This document shows, piece by piece, positions 1 through 10,146 of a stretch of DNA of 64,000 bases (position 1 is the first letter of the stretch; every line of letters starts with the position of its first letter). The translations under genes and the position numbers were made by a program. The notes beneath the pieces were generated by a model. That model was not told where the DNA came from, made no database searches, and was given only the letters and a program-made list of their open reading frames with translations. The DNA comes from Marivita cryptomonadis (lineage in GTDB: Bacteria > Pseudomonadota > Alphaproteobacteria > Rhodobacterales > Rhodobacteraceae): assembly GCF_002115725.1 (NCBI RefSeq), contig NZ_JFKD01000008.1:1-64000 (forward strand), written 5' to 3'.

Positions 1-40
1 GAAGCACACTTAGCAAAACCGGTCTAAGTCATTGATTTTA

Positions 41-116
<76 letters not shown>

Positions 117-281
117 GTGCGGCAAGCCATTAACGAATGCCGCGCGCGTGTTCAAGCCTGAATTCTTGCTTCGATCAAAGACTTTTATCAACCGGTCCCG
201 CATCGAGGATTGACCAAGGTTGGGAGTTCCTCGCAAAATGACCGAGGATCATGTCCGCCCCTGAAAGTACCGGAAAATTCC

Positions 282-1166
282 ATGCTGGATTGGAGCGCAT
301 TGCGCGTCATTTTGAACATCCACCGCGAAGGCAGCATGGTCAAAGCGGCACGGATCTTGAAGACAAGCCAACCCACGTTGTCGCGCCAATTGGCAAGGGC
401 CGAAAAAGAGCTCGGCGTCAAACTCTTTGAACGTCGGCATGGCAAGCTTGTCGCGACAGAAGCTGGACGGGCTGTCAGCGACCACAGCCAACGCATCGAA
501 CGCCAGTTGCAAGGTCTAGAAGACACGCTGCGAAGCATCGACAACGAAATGTCGGGCCTGATCCGCATCAGCGCACCGGCGCAGCTTTTACCCTATTCGC
601 TGGGTGACGTGCTGGTTGAGTTTCAGCAAACCTATCCAGATATCACTCTGGAAGTCAGAGTAACCGACGAGATGGCGGATTTCGCGGCTGGCGAAATTGA
701 CGTGGTGTTTCGCGCTGAAGAAAACCCCAAGCCCAGTCTATGGGGGCATCGTATTGCGCGGCTCAGCACACGCTTTTTTGCCCACGAAGACTTGCTTGCC
801 AAATTCGGTGACACCAGCGAAGCGATCAAGCAAGCCAAGCTGGTTCCGCTTGTGATCCACAGTGGAGTTGTCGTGTCATCGGAAAGTGAGACACTTAAGC
901 TTTTTCCGCAGGGGCGGATCGTGATGCGAACAGACAATCTGGAGACCAGCGCAACATTTGTGAGGCGTGGACTGGGCATCGCTCGCTTGCCAGAAATCGT
1001 CGGCAGGAACCTTCCGGGTGTCAAAGCGATTGAAGAACTGTCCACCCCAACGCAGCGCAGCCTTTGGGTTTTGACACATCAGGACTTACGGGACGTGAAA
1101 CGTATCCGCAGCTTTATCGATTTCGTAAAGGAAAAAGCCGCCGAAGACCCCACAGTGCCTCAGTAG
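282..1166 (+). CDS. LysR-family transcriptional regulator
   Basis: This 294-residue protein has the usual LysR length and layout. An N-terminal winged helix-turn-helix covers about residues 1-60, with the SQPTLSRQ recognition-helix region and KLFERRHGK wing. A type-2 periplasmic-binding-like effector domain follows from about residue 90. I chose the ATG at 282 because the conserved LysR fold begins exactly there (MLDWSALRVI); an ATG 72 bases upstream would add a tail that does not look like the family. It lies alone between two valine tRNAs, with no divergent partner, so its target and ligand cannot be inferred. Confidence 0.9.
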   Translation: MLDWSALRVILNIHREGSMVKAARILKTSQPTLSRQLARAEKELGVKLFERRHGKLVATEAGRAVSDHSQRIERQLQGLEDTLRSIDNEMSGLIRISAPAQLLPYSLGDVLVEFQQTYPDITLEVRVTDEMADFAAGEIDVVFRAEENPKPSLWGHRIARLSTRFFAHEDLLAKFGDTSEAIKQAKLVPLVIHSGVVVSSESETLKLFPQGRIVMRTDNLETSATFVRRGLGIARLPEIVGRNLPGVKAIEELSTPTQRSLWVLTHQDLRDVKRIRSFIDFVKEKAAEDPTVPQ

Positions 1167-1206
1167 AAATTGGCTGTGGCGCACGCATGAATTGGAGTGG
1201 GTAAAA

Positions 1207-1275
1207 GTGCGACACTCTCCTACATAATAATTTATGCAGAACACTCGATAAACCACACTCGGAAGAGTGCCGCAC
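1207..1275. repeat. Imperfect inverted repeat with 14-15 nt arms
   Basis: The arms GTGCGACACTCTCC (1207-1220) and GGAAGAGTGCCGCAC (1261-1275) are near reverse complements, separated by 40 nt of AT-rich sequence. They lie downstream of the LysR gene and before the second valine tRNA. It could be a weak transcript-end structure or an operator. No gene in this 240-base spacer is convincing; the short open frame across it has no domain and no clear ribosome-binding site. Confidence 0.4.
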
Positions 1276-1403
1276 GGCTCTGTTACGTCATGAACGCAGA
1301 GCAAGAAACAAAAGATGTCGGAATTGCCCTATTCATATTTGAATACTTGAAACGCCTAAAACACGCACTAAGCGCCGCATCGTGAATATACCGACAAGGA
1401 GAA

Positions 1404-1478
1404 TGGTGGGTGATAAGGGATTTGAACCCCTGACATCTTCGATGTGAACGAAGCGCTCTACCACTGAGCTAATCACCC
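1404..1478 (-). tRNA. tRNA-Val (anticodon CAC)
   Basis: This 75-nt minus-strand tRNA has acceptor stem GGGTGAT/ATCACCC, anticodon stem CTTCG/CGAAG around loop TTCACAT, and an encoded CCA end. The anticodon CAC decodes GUG valine codons. It differs from the TAC isoacceptor at 41-116 by one missing D-loop base, two anticodon-loop changes and several T-arm changes, so the two probably arose by duplication. Confidence 0.96.
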
Positions 1479-1497
1479 ATTGGCAGGGGTCTTAGCG

Positions 1498-1893
1498 TCA
1501 CTCTGCAGCCTGTGCAAGAGGGTCCGGCGCATCTGTTTGCTGCGGTTCTGTGCGACGCAGGCGTGTTGTGATGATGTGCGCTTTGGTGGTCTTCTTCATG
1601 CGGGTGATCTTGAGTTTACCCATCGGAGCGAGGTTCAGTTCGCGCCCGTCCGCAATTGTTTCGCCAAGCACGGCCAGCATGGCATCGACCACGGGCTTCA
1701 CTTCGCGTTTCTTCACGCCGCTGCGCGCAACAATCGTGTCGATCAGCTCTTTCTTCTTCAACTCAGGGCCTGTGATCTTTGGCGTTTCGTTCACCACTAC
1801 TTCGGGTTCCGGCGCCTGCGCCGCAGCTTTTGTCGCGGTCGTGGACGCTTTGGGTGTTCTGGCGGGAGTCGTCGTTTTCTTGGTCGTCGACAT
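1498..1893 (-). CDS. HU/IHF-family DNA-binding protein with basic N-terminal tail
   Basis: The 131-residue protein ends in an HU-like fold (about residues 45-115: KKKELIDTIVARSGVKKREV then a beta-arm with GRELNLAPMGKLKI). It is preceded by a Thr/Ala/Lys-rich, probably disordered tail of about 40 residues, recalling histone-H1-like tails. I chose the ATG at 1893 over the in-frame ATG at 1902: an AAAGGA motif lies 8 nt before 1893 but directly abuts 1902. It probably binds and bends DNA non-specifically as a nucleoid protein. The beta-arm is shorter and less canonical than in HU itself, so HU alpha or beta is not implied. Confidence 0.85.
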   Translation of the reverse strand: MSTTKKTTTPARTPKASTTATKAAAQAPEPEVVVNETPKITGPELKKKELIDTIVARSGVKKREVKPVVDAMLAVLGETIADGRELNLAPMGKLKITRMKKTTKAHIITTRLRRTEPQQTDAPDPLAQAAE

Positions 1894-2024
1894 CAATTTC
1901 ATCCTTTGTCTGCTCTGACTTTTATTGGCGGATATTAAGCCACCATAGCAAAAACGAGCACTTTATCCAGTGATTTAACCAAAGCAGACCACAAAATGAG
2001 CCAATCGCATCTCGATCATCTGAC

Positions 2025-2056
2025 AAAAAAAACGCCGCCCCGATCTGGGGCGGCGT
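2025..2056 (-). terminator. Rho-independent terminator of lon
   Basis: On the minus strand a 10-bp GC stem (ACGCCGCCCC/GGGGCGGCGT) with a 5-nt loop is followed by an uninterrupted run of T. It lies 25 bases past the lon stop codon. Confidence 0.93.
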
Positions 2057-2080
2057 CGGTAACAGGATTGTTGAACGCGT

Positions 2081-4486
2081 TTAGTGAGCGATTGCCGATG
2101 CGCCGCCATTGTCCTTGCTCATCGCCTGGGCCGCTGCCTCTTCGGCAGCTTCGTCCCACTCGATCGGCTCGGGTTTTGACACCAGTGCCAGCTTCAGAAC
2201 GTCCGACACATGTTCCACGGGAATGATCTCGAGACCGTTTTTCACATTGTCCGGCAGCTCGGCCAGATCTTTCTCGTTTTCCTGAGGGATCAGCACTGTC
2301 TTGATGCCGCCGCGCAGGGCTGCGAGCAGTTTCTCCTTCAATCCACCAATCGGCATCGCATTGCCGCGAAGGGACACTTCGCCCGTCATGGCAATATCGC
2401 GTTTCACCGGGATGCCAGTCAGCACAGATACAATCGACGTCACCATGGCAAGACCAGCAGAAGGGCCGTCCTTGGGTGTCGCGCCATCAGGCACGTGAAC
2501 GTGGATATCCATCTGGTCGAACTTCGTAGGCTTCACCCCGATTTCAGGCGCGATAGACCGCACATAGCTGGCTGCCGCATCGATCGACTCCTTCATCACG
2601 TCGCCAAGCTTCCCGGTGGTCTTCATCCGACCTTTACCCGGCAGCTTGAGCGCCTCGATGTGCAGCAAATCCCCACCAACCGACGTGTAGGCCAGACCGG
2701 TCACAACACCGACTTGGTTCTCGTCTTCGGCCAGACCATAGCGGTACTTCCGAACACCAAGGAAATCGTCAAGGTTGTCGGACGAAATGACCACCTTTTC
2801 TTCTTCCTTCTTGACGATCTTGGTCACCGCCTTGCGCGCCAGCTTGGAAATCTCGCGCTCAAGGTTCCGCACGCCCGCTTCGCGCGTGTAGTAGCGGATC
2901 ATGTCGGTCAACGCCTCGCCCGTCAGTTCGAACTCACCCTTCTTGAGGCCATGGTTCTTGACCTGCTTCGACGTCAGGTGACGCTTGGCGATCTCGGCCT
3001 TTTCGTCTTCGGTGTAGCCCGCGAGCGGAATGATCTCCATCCGGTCCAGAAGCGGCCCAGGCATGTTGTAGGAGTTCGCCGTGGTCAGGAACATCACGTT
3101 CGACAGGTCGTATTCCACTTCAAGATAGTGGTCCACGAAGGTGCCATTCTGCTCCGGATCAAGCACTTCGAGCATTGCCGACGCGGGATCACCCCGGAAG
3201 TCCTGACCCATCTTGTCGATCTCATCGAGCAGGATCAGCGGGTTCGTCGTCTTGGCCTTCTTCAGCGCCTGAATGATCTTGCCCGGCATGGACCCGATAT
3301 AGGTCCGACGGTGACCGCGGATTTCGGATTCGTCGCGCACCCCGCCCAGCGAGATGCGAATGAATTCGCGTCCCGTGGCCTTGGCTACAGATTTACCAAG
3401 CGACGTCTTACCCACACCCGGAGGGCCGACAAGGCACATGATCGGGCCTTTCAGCTTTTTGCTGCGTTGCTGCACAGCAAGGTACTCGACGATGCGTTCC
3501 TTGACCTTCTCAAGACCGAAGTGATCGGCATCGAGGATCTTTTCGGCATTGCCCAGATCCTTCTTCACGCGGGATTTGACGCCCCACGGGATCGACAGCA
3601 TCCAGTCAAGATAGTTGCGCACGACAGTCGCTTCCGCGCTCATCGGGCTCATGTTCTTGAGCTTCTTGATCTCGGCATCGGCCTTTTCGCGGGCCTCCTT
3701 GGACAGCTTGGTCGCACCCACCTTGGCTTCCAGTTCGGCCACTTCGTTCTGGCCGTCCTCTCCATCGCCAAGTTCCTTCTGAATGGCCTTCATCTGCTCA
3801 TTCAGATAGTACTCGCGCTGGGTGCGCTCCATCTGGGATTTCACGCGCGTCTTGATCTTCTTCTCGACCTGGAGAACGCTCATCTCGCCCTGCATCAGGC
3901 CATAGACCTTCTCAAGCCGCTCGCTCACGGAGAGCGTTTCCAAAAGCTCCTGCTTCTGGTTGACCTCGATCCCAAGGTGACCCGCAACAAGGTCGGCCAG
4001 CTTGGCCGGCGCATCCGCGTCCGACACTGCGCCCAGCGCCTCTTCGGGAATGTTCTTTTTGACCTTGGCATAACGCTCGAACTCTTCGCCCACAGTGCGC
4101 ACAAGCGCAGTGATCGAAGCTGGATCGCCCGGCATCTCGGTCAGATATTCGGCACGGGCCTCGAAGAAATTATCGTTCTCGACATATTCCGTGATGCGCA
4201 CGCGGTTTTGACCTTCGACAAGCACTTTCACCGTGCCGTCGGGCAGTTTGAGCAGTTGCAACACATTGGCCAGCACACCAGCCCGGTAAATCCCATCGGT
4301 CTGCGGATCGTCCTCGGATGGGTCCATCTGGCTTGCAAGCAGGATTTGCTTGTCATCCGCCATCACTTCTTCCAGCGCGCGCACCGACTTGTCACGACCC
4401 ACGAACAGCGGGACGATCATGTGCGGGAAGACAACGATGTCTCGCAGCGGCAACACTGGGTAGGAGGCGTTAAGAGGCTCTTGCAT
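2081..4486 (-). CDS. lon: ATP-dependent protease La (Lon)
   Basis: This 801-residue protein is a full-length bacterial Lon. It has an N-terminal substrate-binding domain opening [13 protein letters not shown], a coiled linker, an AAA+ module with Walker A GPPGVGKT and Walker [10 protein letters not shown], and a C-terminal peptidase with the Ser-Lys dyad. By spacing against E. coli Lon the dyad should be Ser676 (GPSAG) and Lys719 (LKEKL). It degrades misfolded and regulatory proteins in the cytoplasm. The ATG at 4486 is preceded by AAGGA at 7 nt spacing and starts at the conserved domain; an upstream in-frame start at 4546 is unlikely. Transcription is monocistronic, with a strong terminator behind it and a heat-shock-like promoter in front. 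Confidence 0.98.
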   Translation of the reverse strand: MQEPLNASYPVLPLRDIVVFPHMIVPLFVGRDKSVRALEEVMADDKQILLASQMDPSEDDPQTDGIYRAGVLANVLQLLKLPDGTVKVLVEGQNRVRITEYVENDNFFEARAEYLTEMPGDPASITALVRTVGEEFERYAKVKKNIPEEALGAVSDADAPAKLADLVAGHLGIEVNQKQELLETLSVSERLEKVYGLMQGEMSVLQVEKKIKTRVKSQMERTQREYYLNEQMKAIQKELGDGEDGQNEVAELEAKVGATKLSKEAREKADAEIKKLKNMSPMSAEATVVRNYLDWMLSIPWGVKSRVKKDLGNAEKILDADHFGLEKVKERIVEYLAVQQRSKKLKGPIMCLVGPPGVGKTSLGKSVAKATGREFIRISLGGVRDESEIRGHRRTYIGSMPGKIIQALKKAKTTNPLILLDEIDKMGQDFRGDPASAMLEVLDPEQNGTFVDHYLEVEYDLSNVMFLTTANSYNMPGPLLDRMEIIPLAGYTEDEKAEIAKRHLTSKQVKNHGLKKGEFELTGEALTDMIRYYTREAGVRNLEREISKLARKAVTKIVKKEEEKVVISSDNLDDFLGVRKYRYGLAEDENQVGVVTGLAYTSVGGDLLHIEALKLPGKGRMKTTGKLGDVMKESIDAAASYVRSIAPEIGVKPTKFDQMDIHVHVPDGATPKDGPSAGLAMVTSIVSVLTGIPVKRDIAMTGEVSLRGNAMPIGGLKEKLLAALRGGIKTVLIPQENEKDLAELPDNVKNGLEIIPVEHVSDVLKLALVSKPEPIEWDEAAEEAAAQAMSKDNGGASAIAH

Positions 4487-4565
4487 GCTCGTATCCTTAT
4501 CATTGGCAAGATGGCACCGGCCCCGCTCGGCGGCAGCGCTGACCATCTCCGGTCATGGAGCTTAA

Positions 4566-4594
4566 AGGTGGGTCTCACCACCGCAGGTTTCAAC
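4566..4594 (-). promoter_or_regulatory. Candidate sigma-32 (RpoH) promoter for lon
   Basis: On the minus strand GTTGAAA (4594-4588) and CCCACCT (4572-4566) are 15 nt apart. They resemble the heat-shock consensus CTTGAAA and CCCATNT at the known spacing. The -10 element lies about 80 nt before the lon ATG. Lon is heat-shock controlled in many proteobacteria. The assignment is by eye only. Confidence 0.45.
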
Positions 4595-4708
4595 CGTGCT
4601 CCGACTGCGACCACCATATCCTGATGGTCAGAGCCTGCAAGGTGGCTTTTGGTTCAAGCGTTAACACAGACCGTACCCGCCACCTGCAAGAGCGGTGCCA
4701 CCAAGCTG

Positions 4709-4864
4709 TCAGTCAGAGGCTTTCTTTGCAGCTGCCGCCTTCATCCGCGCCAGCAGCGCCGCTTTTGACTCGGACTGTGCCGCGTCTTTTGACGGGGTCT
4801 TGTGAGGGTTGAATTTCGGCGTGCCCTTTGTCGATTTGGGGGCGCCGGATTTTCCGTAATCCAT
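4709..4864 (-). CDS. Small basic protein of unknown function (51 aa)
   Basis: A short open frame encodes 51 residues, starting MDYGKSGAPKSTKGTPKFN and ending in an Ala/Lys-rich helix (ALLARMKAAAAKKASD). A good AGGAG lies 6 nt before the ATG, which together with the composition argues that it is real. It is lysine-rich, has no signal peptide or membrane segment, and looks disordered in its first half. I know no function for it. It sits alone between lon and a periplasmic protein gene, on the same strand as both. Longer open frames across the same bases in other frames lack this start signal. Confidence 0.72.
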   Translation of the reverse strand: MDYGKSGAPKSTKGTPKFNPHKTPSKDAAQSESKAALLARMKAAAAKKASD

Positions 4865-4977
4865 GTTTGGCTCCTGTGCCCGGTTCGGGCGATTGGGCAG
4901 CTTTGCCCCAAGCCGACGGGGGTCGCAAGGGGCACGTGGTCCCGATCGCGCTCAGCCCACTGCGGAACCCAAGCTTA

Positions 4978-5532
4978 TCAGTTCGAGCTGCGCTGCATCA
5001 TCATCTGATGGACCGCATGCATGCCCTGCTCGACCATTGCAGTCACTTCTGCGGCATGTGTGTGCAAGGCCGCAACCACGTCGGGGTCGTCCGAGGTCTG
5101 GATCACGATCACGCCATCCTCGGTCACATCCACTTCGGACAGGATGCTGTCGCCCCGCGCGAAGAAGATATCGAGCGTCGGGCTTTGAATGAAGATCTTG
5201 GGGTCATTCATTTGCCCCACCCGGTCGATCATCCCCACCGTATGGTTGACCAGCGCATCCATCACCTCTGGGTCAGTCGACCGCGTGACCGTGCGAATGC
5301 CGTTGGGCAAGTTTTCGACCTCGCGGCTCATCGTCTGGAACCGCTGGAACATGATTGCCAGTTCCGCGCTTTCCGCGGCCGTCGCGTTCTCTCCCTGCAA
5401 ACCCGGCATATTGGCCATGTCATGGCCCCCACCGTTGGCCCCATGCATATGGCCGTGACCGTGCATCTGCGCCGCAACCGTGCTGGCAACTGCCAAAGCG
5501 GCGACCAAGGCCAAAGTCCATCGTGTCAGCAT
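4978..5532 (-). CDS. Periplasmic His/Met-rich protein of unknown function
   Basis: The 184-residue product starts with a clear signal peptide (MLTRWTLALVAALAVASTVA, cleavage probably near residue 21). The mature N-terminus is rich in His, Met and Gly (MHGHGHMHG and later GGGHDM), a composition seen in copper- or nickel-binding periplasmic proteins. The rest is mostly helical, with methionines throughout and a C-terminal MHAVHQMMMQ. I do not recognise a named family. The ATG at 5532 has a GGGGAG motif 5 nt upstream and begins exactly at the signal peptide. A metal-binding role is inference from composition. Confidence 0.8.
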   Translation of the reverse strand: MLTRWTLALVAALAVASTVAAQMHGHGHMHGANGGGHDMANMPGLQGENATAAESAELAIMFQRFQTMSREVENLPNGIRTVTRSTDPEVMDALVNHTVGMIDRVGQMNDPKIFIQSPTLDIFFARGDSILSEVDVTEDGVIVIQTSDDPDVVAALHTHAAEVTAMVEQGMHAVHQMMMQRSSN

Positions 5533-5608
5533 CGTCGCTCCCCTTACATACACTGACGCAGTTATATTCGAACACTACGATGTGAGGAAGACAGAAACGG
5601 TGCGGCGC

Positions 5609-6037
5609 TTACTCAACACGCTCCATGAGCGGAGGCGGCAGATCAAGCTGGTCCGCCACCTTGCCCCCCATTCGTTGCGGTGTGCCAATCATCGTATTGG
5701 TCCCGACATAAGGCTTGTCCGCCTCACGCCATGCCTTGAACCCTCCGGCCAACTGCGCAGCAACGCCTGAGCCACCGGACAGCATGACTTTCGCGCAGTG
5801 CTCTGACCGCAAACCTTCGCCACAATACAGAACCAACTGCTTGTCAGCCTGCAAAGGCAGGTATTGCGCCTTGAAATAGGGCATCGGCAAAAGAAGCGCC
5901 CCGGCAATGTGTTCAAACACATATTCCTGCGGGGTGCGCACGTCGATCAGCACGATCTCGCCACGAAAGAATGCGCCCGCAACCTCGTCGGGTGTCCAGC
6001 TTTGGATCTCACCCTCGTCTACCTTCTCTACGTCCAT
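5609..6037 (-). CDS. Rhodanese-like domain protein
   Basis: This 142-residue protein is a single rhodanese domain (about residues 12-118). It shows the IDVRTPQEY motif and an active-site loop YCGEGLRSE whose Cys72 would carry a persulfide. The C-terminal 20 residues are an extra tail. Such proteins transfer sulfane sulfur in the cytoplasm. The chosen ATG at 6037 has GGGAGG only 4 nt before it; an in-frame ATG at 6055 is possible. It lies 73 bases after tgt on the same strand and is probably co-transcribed with it. A role in tRNA sulfur chemistry would be speculation. Confidence 0.88.
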   Translation of the reverse strand: MDVEKVDEGEIQSWTPDEVAGAFFRGEIVLIDVRTPQEYVFEHIAGALLLPMPYFKAQYLPLQADKQLVLYCGEGLRSEHCAKVMLSGGSGVAAQLAGGFKAWREADKPYVGTNTMIGTPQRMGGKVADQLDLPPPLMERVE

Positions 6038-6110
6038 GTAACCTCCCGAACACATGTCTTCTTTCGAATGTGTAACGGCGGATGAAAAGAAGGTTTTAGC
6101 GCAGGCTTGC

Positions 6111-7250
<1,140 letters not shown>

Positions 7251-7312
7251 TTACTTGCAGAGCGCGCCCTTGTGCGCCAAATCACCCGAATTGCCAAGGA
7301 GGCGCGATTCCC

Positions 7313-8755
7313 ATGTCCGACAAAACATCCAACACCCCCGAGCCAGCAGGCACGGGACCAGAGGCGTTGCTGACCTTCGGCTGGGAAGAATGGGTCAGCC
7401 TGCCTGATCTTGGCCTGCCCGCGATCCGCGCAAAGGTGGACACCGGCGCGCGCACCTCGGCCCTGCATGCGGCAGACATTGAAGTGTTCGGATCGGCCAG
7501 CAAGCCGCGGGTGCGTTTCGCGGTATACCCGATTCCCGGACGTGAAGACCTGATGATCCCCTGCTCTGCCCCGATTGTGGATCGGCGCGACGTCACCTCG
7601 TCCAATGGAGAAACCGAAAGCCGCTACGTCATCGCATCCAAGCTCAATGTCGGCGGCCATGCGTGGGACATCGAGATCACGCTGACGGATCGCGGCACGA
7701 TGAGCAATCGGATGCTGCTGGGCCGTCAGGCGCTCAAGGATCACGTCAACATCGTACCCAGCGAACGGTTCCACCAGCCCGAGCTGGATTTCGATGTCTA
7801 CCACACCCCCAAAGTGCGCAGCATCGCGCCGAACCGGGCCCTGCGCGTGGCCGTCCTCAGCCGGGAAAACAACTATTCCACCAACCGTCTTGTCGAAGAA
7901 GGCGAAAAGCGCGGACACTCGGTCGAGGTGATCGACACCACCCGCTGCTATATGGCGATCAACGCTATGGCACCCGAGGTCTACTACGACGGCAAACGCC
8001 TGCCCCGCTATGACGCCGTCATCCCGCGCATTGGCGCGTCGATCACGCCCTACGGCACCGCCATTGTGCGTCAATTCGAATCCATCGGCACCTTCGTGGT
8101 CAATGGCAGCGCAGGCATCACGTCGAGCCGTGACAAGCTGCACGCGCACCAGATACTGGCCCGCCACCGCATCGGTATGCCTCCCACTGCTTTTGCCAAC
8201 TCGCCCAAGGACACATCGAACCTGATCGGTCTTGTCGGCACCGCCCCCTTGATCGTCAAACTGCTGGAATCAACCCAAGGCAAAGGCGTCGTCCTTGCAG
8301 AAACCAAAAAAGCCGCCGAATCCGTGATTGACGCGTTCCGAGGGTTGAAAGCCAACTTCCTCGTTCAGGATTTCGTCAAGGAAGCAGCGGGCGAAGACAT
8401 CCGTTGCCTTGTCGTAAACGGCAAAGTGGTGGCATCAATGAAACGCACCGGCTCCGAGGGCGATTTCCGCTCCAACCTGCACCGGGGCGGCACAGCGCAA
8501 AAGGTTCGCATCAGCAAGGAAGAACGCGAAACTGCCGCCCGCGCTGCACGCGTATTCGGGCTTGGGTTCGCTGGTGTCGATATGCTGCGCTCCAACTCCG
8601 GGCCAAAGGTGCTCGAAGTGAACTCTTCCCCGGGCCTCGAAGGGATCGAGATTGCAAGTGGCAAGAATATTGCAGGGCTTCTGTACGACGCTATCGAAGA
8701 AAAGGTCCGACCCACCCCTGTGCCGCGACGCAAAAAACAGCCCAAAGCGAATTAG
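7313..8755 (+). CDS. Fused RimB-type aspartic protease-like and RimK-type ATP-grasp ligase
   Basis: This 480-residue protein joins two modules usually encoded separately. Residues about 22-165 match the small protease-like family formerly called Zn_protease, with a retropepsin-type D43-T44-G45-A motif ([13 protein letters not shown]). Residues about 180-470 are an ATP-grasp ligase of the RimK type ([50 protein letters not shown]). RimK adds glutamates to the C-terminus of ribosomal protein S6; RimB modulates RimK. AAGGAGG lies 10 nt before the ATG. The fusion suggests the two activities act together; the substrate here is not proven. Confidence 0.9.
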   Translation: MSDKTSNTPEPAGTGPEALLTFGWEEWVSLPDLGLPAIRAKVDTGARTSALHAADIEVFGSASKPRVRFAVYPIPGREDLMIPCSAPIVDRRDVTSSNGETESRYVIASKLNVGGHAWDIEITLTDRGTMSNRMLLGRQALKDHVNIVPSERFHQPELDFDVYHTPKVRSIAPNRALRVAVLSRENNYSTNRLVEEGEKRGHSVEVIDTTRCYMAINAMAPEVYYDGKRLPRYDAVIPRIGASITPYGTAIVRQFESIGTFVVNGSAGITSSRDKLHAHQILARHRIGMPPTAFANSPKDTSNLIGLVGTAPLIVKLLESTQGKGVVLAETKKAAESVIDAFRGLKANFLVQDFVKEAAGEDIRCLVVNGKVVASMKRTGSEGDFRSNLHRGGTAQKVRISKEERETAARAARVFGLGFAGVDMLRSNSGPKVLEVNSSPGLEGIEIASGKNIAGLLYDAIEEKVRPTPVPRRKKQPKAN

Positions 8756-8847
8756 AGCAGAGCCGTCTCAAATATTTTCGCTGGGCCCTTCACGTTTTTG
8801 CAAAGCAGCCGTTGGACAAGACTGTTGCACACACGAGAGGCCCCATC

Positions 8848-9273
8848 ATGCTGACCACTCCCCAAGTTGAACTAATCCAGAACTCGTTTACCGCGGCTGT
8901 TACGGCACGCGATGATCTTGTCACGGATTTCTACCAGACTCTTTTCCTCAAGGCCCCGTCTGTGCGCGGCATGTTCAAGGAAGACATCTCGGACCAGTCC
9001 GAGAAACTGGCGGCCATCCTGCAACTCGCCGTGCAGAAACTCGGCGATCTTGAAGCGCTTGTCGGCCCGCTGCACGCCCTCGGTGCACAACACGTCGAGT
9101 ACGGCGCGGAACCCGGCCATTACACCGCCGTTGCAGAAACCCTCGTCGAATGCCTTGCACGGGCAGTGGGTCCGGACTGGACAGAAGACCATGCTGCAGC
9201 GTGGAACAACGCCTTTACCTTCATTGCGCAGACCATGCTGGATGGCGCGGACATGGCTGCACCCCGGCAATGA
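8848..9273 (+). CDS. Single-domain globin, flavohemoglobin/Vitreoscilla type
   Basis: The 141-residue protein is one globin fold without a reductase domain. By alignment to Vitreoscilla haemoglobin and Hmp, the key residues are Tyr29 (B10), Phe43 (CD1), Gln50 (E7) and the proximal His82 (AQHVEYG). Such haem proteins bind O2 and NO in the cytoplasm. The ATG at 8848 begins the conserved N-terminus (LTTPQVELIQNSF) and follows AGAGG. Its stop overlaps the next start in an ATGA arrangement, so the two products are probably made in step. Pairing with a chemoreceptor-like protein suggests sensing rather than O2 delivery; that is inference. Confidence 0.92.
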   Translation: MLTTPQVELIQNSFTAAVTARDDLVTDFYQTLFLKAPSVRGMFKEDISDQSEKLAAILQLAVQKLGDLEALVGPLHALGAQHVEYGAEPGHYTAVAETLVECLARAVGPDWTEDHAAAWNNAFTFIAQTMLDGADMAAPRQ

Positions 9274-9983
9274 ACATGATGGCCGACATAACGGACGACG
9301 ACAGTCGGACCGAAGCTGTCCTTGCCACCTTGATCAACAAGTGCGGCAAGATGCGTATGCTGTCACACCGGGTTGTGCTGACATTGCTGCTTGAGAACGC
9401 CAAGGCCGACAAGTGTCGCGATGCCTTGGCGGATCTCGAAAAGAACATCACAGAGTTCGCCCAGATCGCAGGCGACATCACTCCGGGATCAGGAAAATCG
9501 AAGCTCCCCGCAGCGCTCAAACGCATTCTCGTGAAGGTAGAGGCAGTCAGCCAATCCCAAAGCGAAGAGCTGGCACGCTTCGTGTCGATTGCCAGGTCCA
9601 TTCAGGCACGCCTTGCCGAACCCGTCAGCGCCCGGCGCACCGCCGCAATCGAAGAGCTGGCCGATTTCGTCAAGACTACCCTGCTCGATACGCTCAACGC
9701 CATCGTCGAAGGGATCAGCCGCGCTTTGGACCACGTTGTCTCGCAACGCCAGTCCCATGTGGGTCAGCAAAACCGTACAATCCGGTCGTCGATTTCCGAG
9801 CTCGAGAAAATCAGCCGGATGATCATGATTATCTCGGTCAACGCCTCGATCGAAGCCTCCCGCGTCGGCGCGGCAGGTCGGGGGTTTTCCGCGGTGGCCA
9901 GTGAAATCCGGACGCTCAGCCAATCCGCGAACAAGGTCATCTCCTCCCTGCGATCGCAATACGACCGAGAAGACACCGTCTGA
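9270..9983 (+). CDS. Soluble PilJ/NarX-helix and short chemoreceptor-signalling protein
   Basis: The 237-residue product has no membrane segment. Residues about 20-70 contain KCGKMRMLSHR, similar to the sensor helix of type IV pili chemoreceptors (PilJ) and NarX. Near residue 180 is the first arm and tip of a methyl-accepting signalling hairpin (SVNASIEASRVGAAGRGF then EIRTLSQSA). The second arm is cut to about 20 residues, so a full chemoreceptor hairpin cannot form in one chain. Its ATG overlaps the globin stop (ATGA). Together the genes look like a split globin-coupled sensor. Partners such as CheA/CheW are not in this window. ATGs at 9276 and 9279 are alternative starts. Confidence 0.82.
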   Translation: MNMMADITDDDSRTEAVLATLINKCGKMRMLSHRVVLTLLLENAKADKCRDALADLEKNITEFAQIAGDITPGSGKSKLPAALKRILVKVEAVSQSQSEELARFVSIARSIQARLAEPVSARRTAAIEELADFVKTTLLDTLNAIVEGISRALDHVVSQRQSHVGQQNRTIRSSISELEKISRMIMIISVNASIEASRVGAAGRGFSAVASEIRTLSQSANKVISSLRSQYDREDTV

Positions 9984-10146
9984 ATTTTATGTAACCCGCG
10001 CAAAGGGCACGCGCTGTGCCCTGCGCTCCGGGCGCTCTGCCCGGCCCCGCACGTCACGTGTTGATCACGCAAGGCTCTTACGCCCCCTTTACCCCTCTCG
10101 ACCCTTTCCCTATATATTTGGTCAGGAACCCACGGGAAGGACCGAC

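Noticed and set aside
1197..1385. 62-codon open frame between LysR and tRNA-Val
   Set aside because: No convincing ribosome-binding site and it spans an inverted repeat; composition is not coding-like.
2210..4624. Very long open frame on the plus strand opposite lon
   Set aside because: It is a shadow of lon in a GC-rich genome. It translates to His/Arg/Asp-rich sequence with no domain, while the minus strand is unmistakably Lon.
4713..4935. Two 64-71 codon minus-strand frames near 4.8 kb
   Set aside because: They overlap the 51-residue frame, which alone has a proper AGGAG and start; the larger frames are out-of-phase shadows.
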